A DNA stretch of 64,000 nucleotides, taken from contig NZ_CP129238.1 of assembly GCF_030413595.1 (NCBI RefSeq), forward strand, positions 2,480,001 through 2,544,000. The letters are read 5' to 3'. Origin of the DNA: Planococcus liqunii (GTDB lineage: Bacteria > Bacillota > Bacilli > Bacillales_A > Planococcaceae). Shown here one piece after another: positions 40,052-48,038 of the stretch; within the stretch, counting starts at the first letter, position 1; each line of letters opens with the position of its first letter. The notes under the pieces were generated by a model. The model saw nothing but the letters and a program-made list of their open reading frames with translations. It ran no database searches and was not told the DNA's origin. Position numbers and translations under genes: made by a program.

Positions 40052-40100
40052 AAAGAGAATCGGCGCACAGCCGCTTTGGATAAGCGATTGTGCGCCGATT
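40048..40100 (-). terminator. Intrinsic terminator of the fapR-acpP operon
   Basis: Twelve-base stem AATCGGCGCACA / TGTGCGCCGATT with a 19-base loop, then CTCTTTTTGC on the minus strand. It lies about 180 bases after the acpP stop, beyond the 137-bp repeat element. Confidence 0.88.
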
Positions 40101-40135
40101 AGTGGTATTAAGTAATAATAATAGTCAACAACGGC

Positions 40136-40272
40136 CGCTTTCGCTTTTCACGTTGTCCCGCTCCAGCGCCTAGACCCTCGAGGTCTTAAACCAGTCCATC
40201 TGCGCGGCACAAAACACCGCTTCGGTAAACCGTCTTAAGCTTGTCGGGTCTGTACAGGCGCTTTCGCTTTTC
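40136..40272. repeat. 137-bp extragenic repeat-like element in the acpP 3' UTR
   Basis: It starts and ends with the same 14 bases (CGCTTTCGCTTTTC at 40136-40149 and 40259-40272). Inside, AGCGCCTAGACCC (40165-40177) is complementary to GGGTCT...AGGCGCT (40246-40262) except for a four-base bulge, so the element can fold into one long imperfect hairpin. It begins five bases after the acpP stop and would be transcribed. Sequences of this look (AAAAGCGAAAGCGCC) are common as dispersed repeats in Bacillales genomes; no second good copy was found in the window. Confidence 0.6.
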
Positions 40273-40277
40273 GTTGA

Positions 40278-40514
40278 TTACGCTTGTTTTTTCTCGATAT
40301 ATGTTACTGCGTCTCCTACTGTTGCCATACCTTCAGCGTCTTCGTCAGAGATTTCCATATCGAATTCATCTTCAAGTTCCATAACCAGTTCAACTACGTC
40401 TAATGAATCTGCACCAAGGTCGCCTGTGAATGAAGCTTCAAGTTTAACTTCGCTTTCTTCCACACCTAGACGATCCACGATTACTTTAGTTACGCGCTCT
40501 AATACTGTTGCCAA
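40278..40514 (-). CDS. acpP: Acyl carrier protein
   Basis: Carries growing acyl chains on phosphopantetheine. 78 residues with the attachment motif [20 protein letters not shown] (Ser in DSL, about residue 37). I place the start at TTG 40514 ([10 protein letters not shown]), eight bases after GGGGAGG and matching B. subtilis MADTLERVTK. A GTG three codons upstream is fused to the SD and cannot be used normally. A TTG start on so highly expressed a gene is unusual. Last gene of fapR-plsX-fabD-fabG-acpP. Confidence 0.96.
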   Translation of the reverse strand: MATVLERVTKVIVDRLGVEESEVKLEASFTGDLGADSLDVVELVMELEDEFDMEISDEDAEGMATVGDAVTYIEKKQA

Positions 40515-40554
40515 TGCCGTCACCTCCCCTCAAATCAGTATACAAAACTTTTCG

Positions 40555-41301
40555 TTACATGACCATGCCGCCGTCAAGGTGAAGTGTTTGCCCTGTCATA
40601 TATGAAGCTTCATCTGAAGCCAGGAACAGTGCAGCTTTTGCCACTTCTGCGGCTTCCCCGAAACGTCCGAGAGGAATTTGGGCAAGCATTGATTTTTGAA
40701 TGTCTTCGTTCAATTTGTCTGTCATGTCGGTCGTAATAAACCCGGGCGCGATGGCATTCGCCGTAATGCCGCGGCTTGCAAGTTCACGAGCCGTGGTTTT
40801 CGTCAGCCCGATCACACCAGCCTTCGCCGCGACATAGTTAGCCTGTCCGGCATTTCCCATGACCCCGACGATCGAAGAAATATTGACAATCCGCCCTGAA
40901 CGCTGCTTCATCATTTGGCGGGTTACCGCTTTTGTACAGATAAAGACGCCTTTCAGATTGGTATTGATGACATCGTCCCATTCGTCGTCTTTCATGCGCA
41001 TCATCAGGTTGTCGCGCGTAATTCCTGCGTTGTTCACCAGGATGTCGACGGATCCGAAAGCGGCCATCGCTTCGTCCACCATCGCTTTTACCGCTTCTGC
41101 ATCCGATACATTTGCTTTTACTGCAATCGCTTCTCCGCCACCCGCTTGAATTTGTGCGACTACAGCTTCCGCTTTTTCTTGGCTGCCGCTGTAATTGACG
41201 ACAATTTTCGCGCCGGCATCAGCCAATTTGCGGGCGATTTCCGCGCCAATTCCGCGCGAAGCTCCCGTCACAATGGCGGTTTTCCCTGTTAATGTGGTCA
41301 T
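40555..41301 (-). CDS. fabG: 3-oxoacyl-ACP reductase FabG
   Basis: NADPH-dependent reduction of beta-ketoacyl-ACP in type II fatty-acid synthesis. 248 residues, short-chain dehydrogenase fold: [12 protein letters not shown] (about 12-23), [14 protein letters not shown], catalytic Ser in [13 protein letters not shown], and [13 protein letters not shown] with the Tyr-Lys pair (about 153-157). Overlaps fabD by four bases. Confidence 0.98.
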   Translation of the reverse strand: MTTLTGKTAIVTGASRGIGAEIARKLADAGAKIVVNYSGSQEKAEAVVAQIQAGGGEAIAVKANVSDAEAVKAMVDEAMAAFGSVDILVNNAGITRDNLMMRMKDDEWDDVINTNLKGVFICTKAVTRQMMKQRSGRIVNISSIVGVMGNAGQANYVAAKAGVIGLTKTTARELASRGITANAIAPGFITTDMTDKLNEDIQKSMLAQIPLGRFGEAAEVAKAALFLASDEASYMTGQTLHLDGGMVM

Positions 41302-42233
41302 TTTGACAGCTCCTCTACCGCTTTTTCAAATGATTCCAAATCATAGACCGGCAAAGTCTGTACCGACCGATCGATTTTTTTCACTAATCCGCTCAGCACT
41401 TTGCCCGGGCCGACTTCTACAAACACCGTTACGCCGAGGTCGATCATTTCACGGACCGATTGCTCCCAAAGAACCGGAGAATACAATTGGCGCACCAATA
41501 GTTCCTGGAACTGGGAAGCGTGCGTTTCACTTTTCGCCGTTACGTTGGTCACTACAGGAATCTCAGCATCTTTTAGAAAAGCGTTGCTTAACACTTGAGC
41601 AAGATCCTGGGACGCCGGGCGCATCAATTCGGAATGGAAAGGACCGCTGACATCCAAGGGAATCGCGCGTTTAGCTCCGCGTTCCTTGGCGAGTGCACAT
41701 GCTGCTTCGACGCCCGCTTTCGTACCTGAAATGACAATTTGGCCCGGACAGTTTAAATTGGCGAGTTGGACGACACCCGTTGAATCCGTCACTTCATTTG
41801 CCACTTTTTCCAAAGTTTCGCTGTCCATGCCGAGAATGGCTGCCATGGCGCCTTCACCGGCCGGCACGGCTTCGTTCATGAACAAGCCCCGCTTGTGGAC
41901 AATGTCGACCGCTTTTTCAAACGGCAATACCCCCGAAGCAACCAATGCGCTGTATTCACCGAGGCTGTGGCCAGCCGTAAAGTCTGGCAAGATGCCTGCG
42001 CGGTTCAGCCGTTCGGTAATCATTGCGCTCACTGTAAGAAGCGCGGGCTGTGCATGATATGTAAGAGTTAAATTTTCCTGCGGGCCTTCAAGCATCAATT
42101 GGGATAAATTAACGCCCAGCGCTTCATCCGCATCATTGAAATATTGGCGGCTCTTTTCATCAGCGAGGAAACTTTCGCCCATGCCAATTGTTTGGGAACC
42201 TTGCCCTGGATAAATAAACGCAATTTTAGTCAT
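41298..42233 (-). CDS. fabD: Malonyl-CoA:ACP transacylase FabD
   Basis: Transfers malonyl groups from CoA to ACP. 311 residues: [13 protein letters not shown] at the N-terminus, the nucleophile elbow [15 protein letters not shown] (Ser at about 90), and [11 protein letters not shown] with the catalytic His (about 200). Overlaps plsX by eight bases. Confidence 0.98.
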   Translation of the reverse strand: MTKIAFIYPGQGSQTIGMGESFLADEKSRQYFNDADEALGVNLSQLMLEGPQENLTLTYHAQPALLTVSAMITERLNRAGILPDFTAGHSLGEYSALVASGVLPFEKAVDIVHKRGLFMNEAVPAGEGAMAAILGMDSETLEKVANEVTDSTGVVQLANLNCPGQIVISGTKAGVEAACALAKERGAKRAIPLDVSGPFHSELMRPASQDLAQVLSNAFLKDAEIPVVTNVTAKSETHASQFQELLVRQLYSPVLWEQSVREMIDLGVTVFVEVGPGKVLSGLVKKIDRSVQTLPVYDLESFEKAVEELSK

Positions 42234-43221
42234 TTGGGTTCTCCTTTTTCAACGTACTGTAAATCGTGCCGGTTACATCATATTCAACCATGGTCCGTGT
42301 TTGGCGGATGGCGTTGAACAAGGCATTCGCATTAGAAGAGCCGTGGGCTTTGATGACCGGTGCTTTCAGCCCGAATAACCCGGCGCCTCCGTACTCGCTG
42401 TAGTCCAGCATGCCTTTCAGGCCGTTCAAATCGTTCTTCACTAAAAGAGCAGCCAATTTTGTCTTCGTTGATGACATAAAAACATCTTTGATCATCGAAA
42501 AGACATTCATCGCAGTGCCTTCAATCGTTTTCAAGACCATATTGCCGGTAAAGCCGTCCGTTACAACCACATCCGCAGCGCCGTTCAGCAAATCACGCGA
42601 TTCCACATTGCCGATAAAATTCACAGGCGCTTCTTTCAGCAACGGAAAAGCGGCCTTCGTTAAATCGTTGCCTTTTTTCTCTTCCGTGCCGATATTCAGT
42701 AAGCCGACTGTCGGATTTTGAATGCCGCGTACTTTTTCGGCATAAATGCTGCCCATTACTGCATACTGGACAAGATGCTCCGGACGCGCTTCAGCGTTTG
42801 CACCCATATCCAACATAACAAATCCTTTACCGTCGATTGTCGGCAAAGTTGGAGCCAAAGCCGGGCGGTCTACACCATCAATGCGCCCAACGATAAACAA
42901 GCCCGCTGCCATCAGTGCTCCAGTATTGCCTGCAGATACACAAGCGTCAGCACGGCCGTCTTTCACCGCTTGCGCCATCTGGACCATGGATGCTCCTTTT
43001 TTGCGGCGCACTGCCCGCACTGGATCATCTGTCGCTTCGATAATTTCCTCGCAATGGATTACATTCAGCCGTTCGTGTTGTTTTAAAAAAGGCTCCATTT
43101 TTTCCTGATGGCCATAAAGCTGCACCGATATATCACCGAATTCTTCCAGCGCTTTATAAACCCCTTCAATAATCTCTTTCGGGGCATTGTCGCCGCCCAT
43201 TCCATCTACTGCTATAATCAT
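42226..43221 (-). CDS. plsX: Acyl-ACP:phosphate acyltransferase PlsX
   Basis: Makes acyl-phosphate for PlsY, the first step of phosphatidic acid synthesis in Gram-positive bacteria. 331 residues with [18 protein letters not shown] at the N-terminus, [20 protein letters not shown] (about 92-111), [19 protein letters not shown] and the C-terminal ALFNAIRQ. Its start overlaps the fapR stop by four bases. Confidence 0.97.
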   Translation of the reverse strand: MIIAVDGMGGDNAPKEIIEGVYKALEEFGDISVQLYGHQEKMEPFLKQHERLNVIHCEEIIEATDDPVRAVRRKKGASMVQMAQAVKDGRADACVSAGNTGALMAAGLFIVGRIDGVDRPALAPTLPTIDGKGFVMLDMGANAEARPEHLVQYAVMGSIYAEKVRGIQNPTVGLLNIGTEEKKGNDLTKAAFPLLKEAPVNFIGNVESRDLLNGAADVVVTDGFTGNMVLKTIEGTAMNVFSMIKDVFMSSTKTKLAALLVKNDLNGLKGMLDYSEYGGAGLFGLKAPVIKAHGSSNANALFNAIRQTRTMVEYDVTGTIYSTLKKENPND

Positions 43222-43802
43222 TTTTCGTCACCTTCACTTTGTTCCGTCATGCGGTACATTTCAAATGTACCGATAAATACAGTCGCCAAATCCACCGAGG
43301 AAACGACTTTTACGTATGCACGGTTTTTCTCTGGATGGCGGTCCACTACCTGGGCTTTTGCCACTACCCGCTGGCCGGCTGTCACCGGACGCAGGAATTG
43401 GAGTTCCGACTTAACCGTCAGCGCCAGTTCGTCGTTCATCACCGCCACGGCAAGAGAGTTCGCCTGGGCGAACAAATGGTGTCCCCTCGCAATTTGGTTG
43501 CGCTGGAAAACATGTTCCGGTTTCACGTCGAATATTGAAATGGCCCGTTCATCGAGTTCAATATCTATAATTTCACCGATGACTTCGTCAATCGGCAAAG
43601 ATTTCACTTCATCTTCAAATGTTTTGACGGCCACATGCTTGATGCGTTCACGCAACTCCGGAATTCCGAGTTCCATCCGGTCGAGACGGATCGTCTGGAC
43701 ACTGACATCAAATTTGGTCGACAGCTCATCATCTGTGACAAACGGATTGTCATTGATGGACGCTGTCAACGCGCGCTGCCGCTCTTTTTTTGGTTTTCTC
43801 AC
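43218..43802 (-). CDS. fapR: Malonyl-CoA-responsive lipid-synthesis repressor FapR
   Basis: Represses fatty-acid and phospholipid genes; malonyl-CoA releases it from DNA. About 194 residues: N-terminal helix-turn-helix ([20 protein letters not shown], about 22-41), linker helix ([12 protein letters not shown]) and a C-terminal hot-dog effector domain ([20 protein letters not shown]). I chose GTG 43802 (MRKPKKERQ), which aligns with B. subtilis MRRNKRERQ and follows a GGGCGGTGA SD; a GTG eight codons upstream lies close to the operator. The operator and promoter just upstream imply autoregulation of the operon. Confidence 0.95.
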   Translation of the reverse strand: MRKPKKERQRALTASINDNPFVTDDELSTKFDVSVQTIRLDRMELGIPELRERIKHVAVKTFEDEVKSLPIDEVIGEIIDIELDERAISIFDVKPEHVFQRNQIARGHHLFAQANSLAVAVMNDELALTVKSELQFLRPVTAGQRVVAKAQVVDRHPEKNRAYVKVVSSVDLATVFIGTFEMYRMTEQSEGDEK

Positions 43803-43818
43803 CCTGTCACCGCCCGCT

Positions 43819-43837
43819 ATTAGCACTTGGTACTAAT
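43819..43837. promoter_or_regulatory. FapR operator
   Basis: Near-perfect palindrome: minus strand ATTAGTACCAAGTGCTAAT, close to the known FapR site (ATTAGTACCTAGTCTTAAT-like). It starts three bases after the -10 and covers the likely start site, so bound FapR would block initiation. Confidence 0.85.
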
Positions 43838-43840
43838 ATG

Positions 43841-43869
43841 AGTATATAAATAACAAAAAAAGAATGCAA
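43841..43869 (-). promoter_or_regulatory. fapR operon promoter
   Basis: Minus-strand TTGCAT (43864-43869), 17-base spacer, TATACT (43841-43846). The -35 is within one arm of the recG terminator hairpin. Confidence 0.7.
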
Positions 43870-43893
43870 GGATTATCTGAATCCTGCATTCTT
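43853..43893 (-). terminator. Intrinsic terminator of recG, overlapping its stop codon
   Basis: AAGAATGCAGGAT pairs with ATCCTTGCATTCTT (43860-43893; one bulged base) around a seven-base loop, followed on minus by TTTTTTTG. Two bases of the recG TAA lie at the outer end of the first arm. Confidence 0.88.
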
Positions 43894-45940
43894 AATCCAG
43901 CCTTCCAGCAGCAAGCGCTCCTGACTCTTCAAGGTGCTCACGCAGGCATCTGGTTTCATCGCCTCTCCAAAATTCTTTACTGTTGACCAATGCTTCCGCA
44001 TCCCGTCTGGCCGTTTCAAGCGCCCGGTAATCGTGGACAAGGTCTGCCATTTTAAACTCCGGCACACCGCTTTGCTTGCGGCCAAAAAAATCGCCAGGTC
44101 CGCGCAGCTGTAAATCCTTCTCAGCCAAAACAAAGCCGTCATTGGTTTCCGTCATGGAAGCCATGCGCTCTTTTCCGATTTCGGTTTTCGGATCCGCCAG
44201 CAGGACACAATATGACTGGTCACTGCCGCGCCCAACCCGGCCCCTCAATTGATGAAGCTGGGACAAACCGAACCGCTCGGCGTCATAAATCAGCATGAAC
44301 GTCGCATTCGGCACATTGACGCCGACTTCGACAACCGTAGTGGAAACCAGAACGTCTATCTCGCCTTCGGTGAACGAACGCATCGTTCCTTCTTTTTCAT
44401 CGGAAGACAGCCTTCCATGCATCAAGCCGACCGTGTGCTTGCCGTGAAAATAAGTTGATAACTGCTGGAACAGATCAACTGCATTCTGATAATCCAGTTT
44501 GTCGGATTCCTCGATCAACGGGCAGATGACATATGCCTGCCGCCCAGCAGCCAGCTCTTTTTCCATACGGCTGACGATCTTGCCGAACATATCCTTTTTC
44601 ATCCAGAACGTTTGAATTTCTTTTCGCCCGACCGGCATTTCGTCAATCACGGATACATCCATTTCTCCAAAAGCTGAAATCGCCAATGTCCGCGGAATTG
44701 GTGTAGCGGTCATGAACAGGACATCCGGATTGTACCCCTTGTCTTTCAAAACCCGGCGCTGATCCACGCCAAAACGGTGCTGCTCGTCGGTAATGACAAG
44801 CCCAAGCTTCTTGAACCGGACATCCGGCTGAATCAGGGCATGGGTACCGATTAAAATATCAATTTCGCCAGCCGCCAGCTGTTCCTGGATCAGCTGGCGT
44901 TTTTTGCCTTTAATAGATCCGGTCAGCAAAGCAATATTCACGGCTAAAGGCTGGAACCATTCTGCCAAAGTATTGGCATGCTGCTCCGCCAGGATTTCTG
45001 TCGGAGCCATCAACGCGCCTTGCTGTCCAGCAGTTACAGCCGCATACAACGAAATTGCTGCGACAACGGTTTTCCCCGACCCCACATCGCCCTGCAACAG
45101 GCGGTTCATGCGGAAAGGCTCTTTTAAATCCCTGCAGATTTCATTGACCACCCGTTTTTGGGCATCGGTCAAATCAAACGGCAAGGTCTCAATAAATTGT
45201 TTTAAGCGGTCCAAGTCATAATCAATGAATGAACCGCCTTCCTCTTCACGGGTCTTTTTGCGCAAGGCCTGCATCTTTAATTGGAACATCAAAAGCTCTT
45301 CGTAAACAAAACGGCGCCTTGCCTGTTTCAACGCTTCCCCATCTGTCGGAAAATGAACCCATTCCAATGCATCTTCGATGGCTGGCAAATGGTATTTGGT
45401 CAGGAATCGTTCAGGCAGGCAGTCTTCCAAATCGCCTTTTGCCAGATCAAGCGCTTGCCGCATCAGTTTCCGGAAAGTTTTTTGGAAAATACTTCCTTTC
45501 AAACTATAAACCGGTTCAAAGTCGACTCCGTCTGTGCGTGGGCCGATGGTATGGTTGGACACTGTTATGACTTGGCGCCCACGGTCCCATTTACCGGTCA
45601 AGGTCACTACTTCACTGATCCGCAGCTTCGCTTTTACGTAGGGCTGGTTAAAGAAAATCGCTTTGATCAGATGGCGGCCGACCATCACTTGCACGGTCGT
45701 GCGTGATTTGTTTTTCCCTAAAAAAAGGACGGAAGGTTCACTTTCGACCCTTCCCTCCACAGTCACCCGTTCATTATGCGGCGTATCTGCCAAGTCCTTC
45801 AGCTGAAAATCTTCATGGCGGTAAGGAAAAGTCATGATCAAGTCATGAATCGTCTCGATTTTCATTTCCTGTAAAGTTTCAGCTGCTTGTTTTCCTACTC
45901 CTTTTAAAACGGAGACAGGATCTTTACTGCCCACTGCCAA
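43892..45940 (-). CDS. recG: ATP-dependent DNA helicase RecG
   Basis: Remodels stalled forks and branched DNA. 682 residues: N-terminal wedge (OB) domain (about 1-180), helicase motif I LLQGDVGSGKTVVAA (about 281-295), MAPTEILAEQH, DEQHRFGVDQRR, MTATPIPRTLAI, then VVEVGVNVPNATFM, LHQLRGRVGRG and the RecG C-terminal GPGDFFGRKQSGVPEF. No ATG precedes the conserved core. I picked TTG 45940 after GGCGGAG, giving exactly the B. subtilis length; TTG 45997 or 45955 and GTG 45934 are alternatives. The start overlaps the end of sdaAA. Confidence 0.95.
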   Translation of the reverse strand: MAVGSKDPVSVLKGVGKQAAETLQEMKIETIHDLIMTFPYRHEDFQLKDLADTPHNERVTVEGRVESEPSVLFLGKNKSRTTVQVMVGRHLIKAIFFNQPYVKAKLRISEVVTLTGKWDRGRQVITVSNHTIGPRTDGVDFEPVYSLKGSIFQKTFRKLMRQALDLAKGDLEDCLPERFLTKYHLPAIEDALEWVHFPTDGEALKQARRRFVYEELLMFQLKMQALRKKTREEEGGSFIDYDLDRLKQFIETLPFDLTDAQKRVVNEICRDLKEPFRMNRLLQGDVGSGKTVVAAISLYAAVTAGQQGALMAPTEILAEQHANTLAEWFQPLAVNIALLTGSIKGKKRQLIQEQLAAGEIDILIGTHALIQPDVRFKKLGLVITDEQHRFGVDQRRVLKDKGYNPDVLFMTATPIPRTLAISAFGEMDVSVIDEMPVGRKEIQTFWMKKDMFGKIVSRMEKELAAGRQAYVICPLIEESDKLDYQNAVDLFQQLSTYFHGKHTVGLMHGRLSSDEKEGTMRSFTEGEIDVLVSTTVVEVGVNVPNATFMLIYDAERFGLSQLHQLRGRVGRGSDQSYCVLLADPKTEIGKERMASMTETNDGFVLAEKDLQLRGPGDFFGRKQSGVPEFKMADLVHDYRALETARRDAEALVNSKEFWRGDETRCLREHLEESGALAAGRLD

Positions 45941-46823
45941 CCACGGCTCCGCCAAAGATTTTTGCTTCCAGCCATTTTCCGGTTGGAGTAGCGGCAAGTC
46001 CGCCTTTTGCCGTTTCTCTTAAAGCACTCGGCATCGATTGCCCGATTTCGTACATCGCACTGATTACTTCATCGCAAGGAATGCGGCTTGTAACGCCTGC
46101 CAACGCCATATCAGCAGCTACAACTGAGTTGGCCGCCCCCATCGCATTTCGTTTAACGCAGGGCACTTCCACGAGGCCCGCAACCGGGTCGCATACCAAG
46201 CCGAGCATATTTTTCATTGTGATGGCAAATGCTTCGGAACTTTGTTGAGGCGTCCCACCCGCCATTTCTACGATGGCTGCTGCAGCCATTGCGGCTGCTG
46301 ATCCGACTTCCGCCTGGCATCCGCCGGCAGCTCCTGAAATTGAGGCATTGTTGGCAACGACAAATCCGAAAGCTCCCGCCGTAAACAAATAACGGATCAT
46401 TTGCTCGCGCGTCGGGTTCAGTTTGTTTTGAACCGCAAACAATGTACCGGGCACGACACCGGCAGATCCGGCAGTCGGTGTAGCACAGATTGTACCCATG
46501 GCAGCGTTTACTTCATTCGTCGCAACAGCTTTGCTGACCGCATCCAAAAGCAAATCTCCGGACAAGGAATTTCCAGACTCCATGTATTTTTGAAGAAGGA
46601 CGGCATCGCCTCCTGTTAAACCGGAAACCGAATGTACGCCTTTTAAGCCTTTTTCAACCGCTTCCTCCATGACTGTCAAGTTGCGGTCCATCTGTTTCAT
46701 GACTTCTTCACGTGGCCGGTCGGTGATCATGATCTCCTGTTCAATCATAATTTCCGAGATCAGCTTGTTTTCCTTCTCAGCGCGTTCAACCAGTTCTCTT
46801 ACATTGTGAAATAATGGTTCCAC
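45924..46823 (-). CDS. sdaAA: L-serine dehydratase, iron-sulfur-dependent, alpha subunit
   Basis: With SdaAB deaminates L-serine to pyruvate and ammonia using a [4Fe-4S] cluster. 299 residues; cysteines suited to cluster binding are in GTICATPTAGSAG (about 109-121), ISGAAGGCQAEVGSA (about 160-174) and GLVCDPVAGLVEVPCVKR (about 207-224). The start is GTG 46823, eight bases after GGGG. It follows sdaAB by 16 bases. Confidence 0.96.
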   Translation of the reverse strand: MEPLFHNVRELVERAEKENKLISEIMIEQEIMITDRPREEVMKQMDRNLTVMEEAVEKGLKGVHSVSGLTGGDAVLLQKYMESGNSLSGDLLLDAVSKAVATNEVNAAMGTICATPTAGSAGVVPGTLFAVQNKLNPTREQMIRYLFTAGAFGFVVANNASISGAAGGCQAEVGSAAAMAAAAIVEMAGGTPQQSSEAFAITMKNMLGLVCDPVAGLVEVPCVKRNAMGAANSVVAADMALAGVTSRIPCDEVISAMYEIGQSMPSALRETAKGGLAATPTGKWLEAKIFGGAVVGSGQ

Positions 46824-46839
46824 TGTATATTCCCCTTTC

Positions 46840-47502
46840 TCAATCAGCGATCCGCGTCACTTGAGTAATGTTAGGAAGCTCAGCTAGCTCATCCATCACT
46901 TCTTTATCGACGTTTTGATCCACTTCTATTACCATAAGCGCCATACGCCCTTTTTCCTTGCGGGAAACTTCCATATGGCCGATATTGATGTCGTATTTGT
47001 ATAAGCAGTTCGCCACGTTGGCAATGCACCCTGAACGGTCATCATGGACCACTAGGATTGCTGGATGTTCCCCTGACAAACGCAGCGGGAAACCGTTCAA
47101 TTCCGTGATTTCGATTTTCCCTCCGCCAATGGAAATGCCCATCAGCGACATTTCAGCTTGGTCATCGCCAAGAACAATTCTTGCCGTGTTTGGGTGTTCA
47201 ACATGCCCTGTTTCAGGGATGAATTCAAATTCCATACCCACTTTTTGCGCTTCTTCAAATGAGGTTTTGATGCGCTCATCGAATGTATCGTAGTCAAGCA
47301 GACCTCCCACAATGGCGACGTCTGTGCTATGTCCTTTATATGTTTCGGCGAACGAACCGTATAAATGGATTTTTGCCCATTTTGGCTGGCGCCCGAATAA
47401 ATCTCTCGCTACTCTTCCAATACGTGCCGCTCCCGCGGTGTGTGAAGAAGAGGGACCAATCATGACCGGCCCTATGATATCAAAAACAGATTTGAACTTC
47501 AT
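46840..47502 (-). CDS. sdaAB: L-serine dehydratase, iron-sulfur-dependent, beta subunit
   Basis: The 220-residue beta subunit has the N-terminal dehydratase domain (FDIIGPVMIGPSSSHTAGAA, about 7-26; STDVAIVGGLLDYD) and a C-terminal ACT domain (about 148-220; AILVVHDDRSGCIANVANCL), probably for regulatory serine sensing. First gene of sdaAB-sdaAA-recG. Its upstream region holds a promoter next to one copy of the duplicated terminator. Confidence 0.95.
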   Translation of the reverse strand: MKFKSVFDIIGPVMIGPSSSHTAGAARIGRVARDLFGRQPKWAKIHLYGSFAETYKGHSTDVAIVGGLLDYDTFDERIKTSFEEAQKVGMEFEFIPETGHVEHPNTARIVLGDDQAEMSLMGISIGGGKIEITELNGFPLRLSGEHPAILVVHDDRSGCIANVANCLYKYDINIGHMEVSRKEKGRMALMVIEVDQNVDKEVMDELAELPNITQVTRIAD

Positions 47503-47536
47503 TGCCCAAACCCCTTCCCTTCAGTACTTGAATCTT

Positions 47537-47565
47537 ATTTTACATGATATTGCCACAATTAACAA
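47537..47565 (-). promoter_or_regulatory. sdaAB promoter overlapping a terminator T tract
   Basis: Minus-strand TTGTTA (47560-47565), 17-base spacer, TAAAAT (47537-47542). The -35 starts in the T run that follows the terminator copy at 47569-47600. Confidence 0.6.
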
Positions 47566-47568
47566 AAA

Positions 47569-47600
47569 TAAAAGGCGCATGCCGGAGCATGCGCCTTTTC
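47569..47600 (-). terminator. Terminator palindrome, copy 1 (sdaAB side)
   Basis: AAAAGGCGCATGC / GCATGCGCCTTTT hairpin with a four-base centre, followed on minus by TTTTTG. All 32 bases are identical to 48003-48034. It appears to be a target duplication on the far side of the 402-bp element. Confidence 0.85.
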
Positions 47601-48002
47601 CAGGCTGTCTAGAAACATTCCATTCTCTAAGCCATTTCGCTCCAAGTGGACGCTTTCCGCGGGCACGGCTTCAGCCGCTTCCTTCACTGCGCTCCGTCCA
47701 GGGTCTTCAGCTCGTGCTGATTCCGCAGGAGTCGCCACTTTCCGCTACAATCCGTTCACTTTTTTCATAAAGTTCTCTTTTTATCAGAAAGAGTGGATGA
47801 GTATGCATGCTTTTTATTCACAGTTCACTGTCGATATGGAGCAAACCAGCGGAGACGCCTGCGGGAAAGCGAGACAGCCGAGACCCCGCAAGACGCGAAG
47901 CGGCTGAGGAGGCTTGGCGCTCGCCCGCGGCAAGCGCAGCTGGGTTGCGTAATATCGGAGATATTCTAAGGGGAATTCTTCTATATCTTTCTCAACAAGC
48001 TG
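47601..48002. mobile_element. 402-bp MITE-like element inserted in a terminator hairpin
   Basis: The ends are imperfect inverted repeats: CAGGCTGTCTAGAAACAT (47601-47618) against CAGCTTGTTGAGAAAGAT (complement of 47985-48002), 13 of 18 identical. Perfect 32-bp direct copies of a palindromic terminator flank it. Inside are two GC-rich related segments in opposite orientation, about 47634-47750 and 47837-47945 (words such as GACTCCTGCGG / GACGCCTGCGG, GAAGCGGCTGA and CCCGCGG). No transposase or real gene is present. TIR wording and insertion into a palindrome resemble IS1182-type elements, a family for which stem-loop targets have been reported. This block explains most of the 536-base gap between sdaAB and fakA. 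Confidence 0.65.
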
Positions 48003-48034
48003 TAAAAGGCGCATGCCGGAGCATGCGCCTTTTC
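48003..48034 (-). terminator. Terminator palindrome, copy 2 (fakA side)
   Basis: Identical 32 bases to 47569-47600, four bases after the fakA stop. On the minus strand the T run is interrupted after TTTT by the element end (CAGCTTG), so it may be a weaker terminator than the other copy. Confidence 0.85.
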
Positions 48035-48038
48035 TTTA

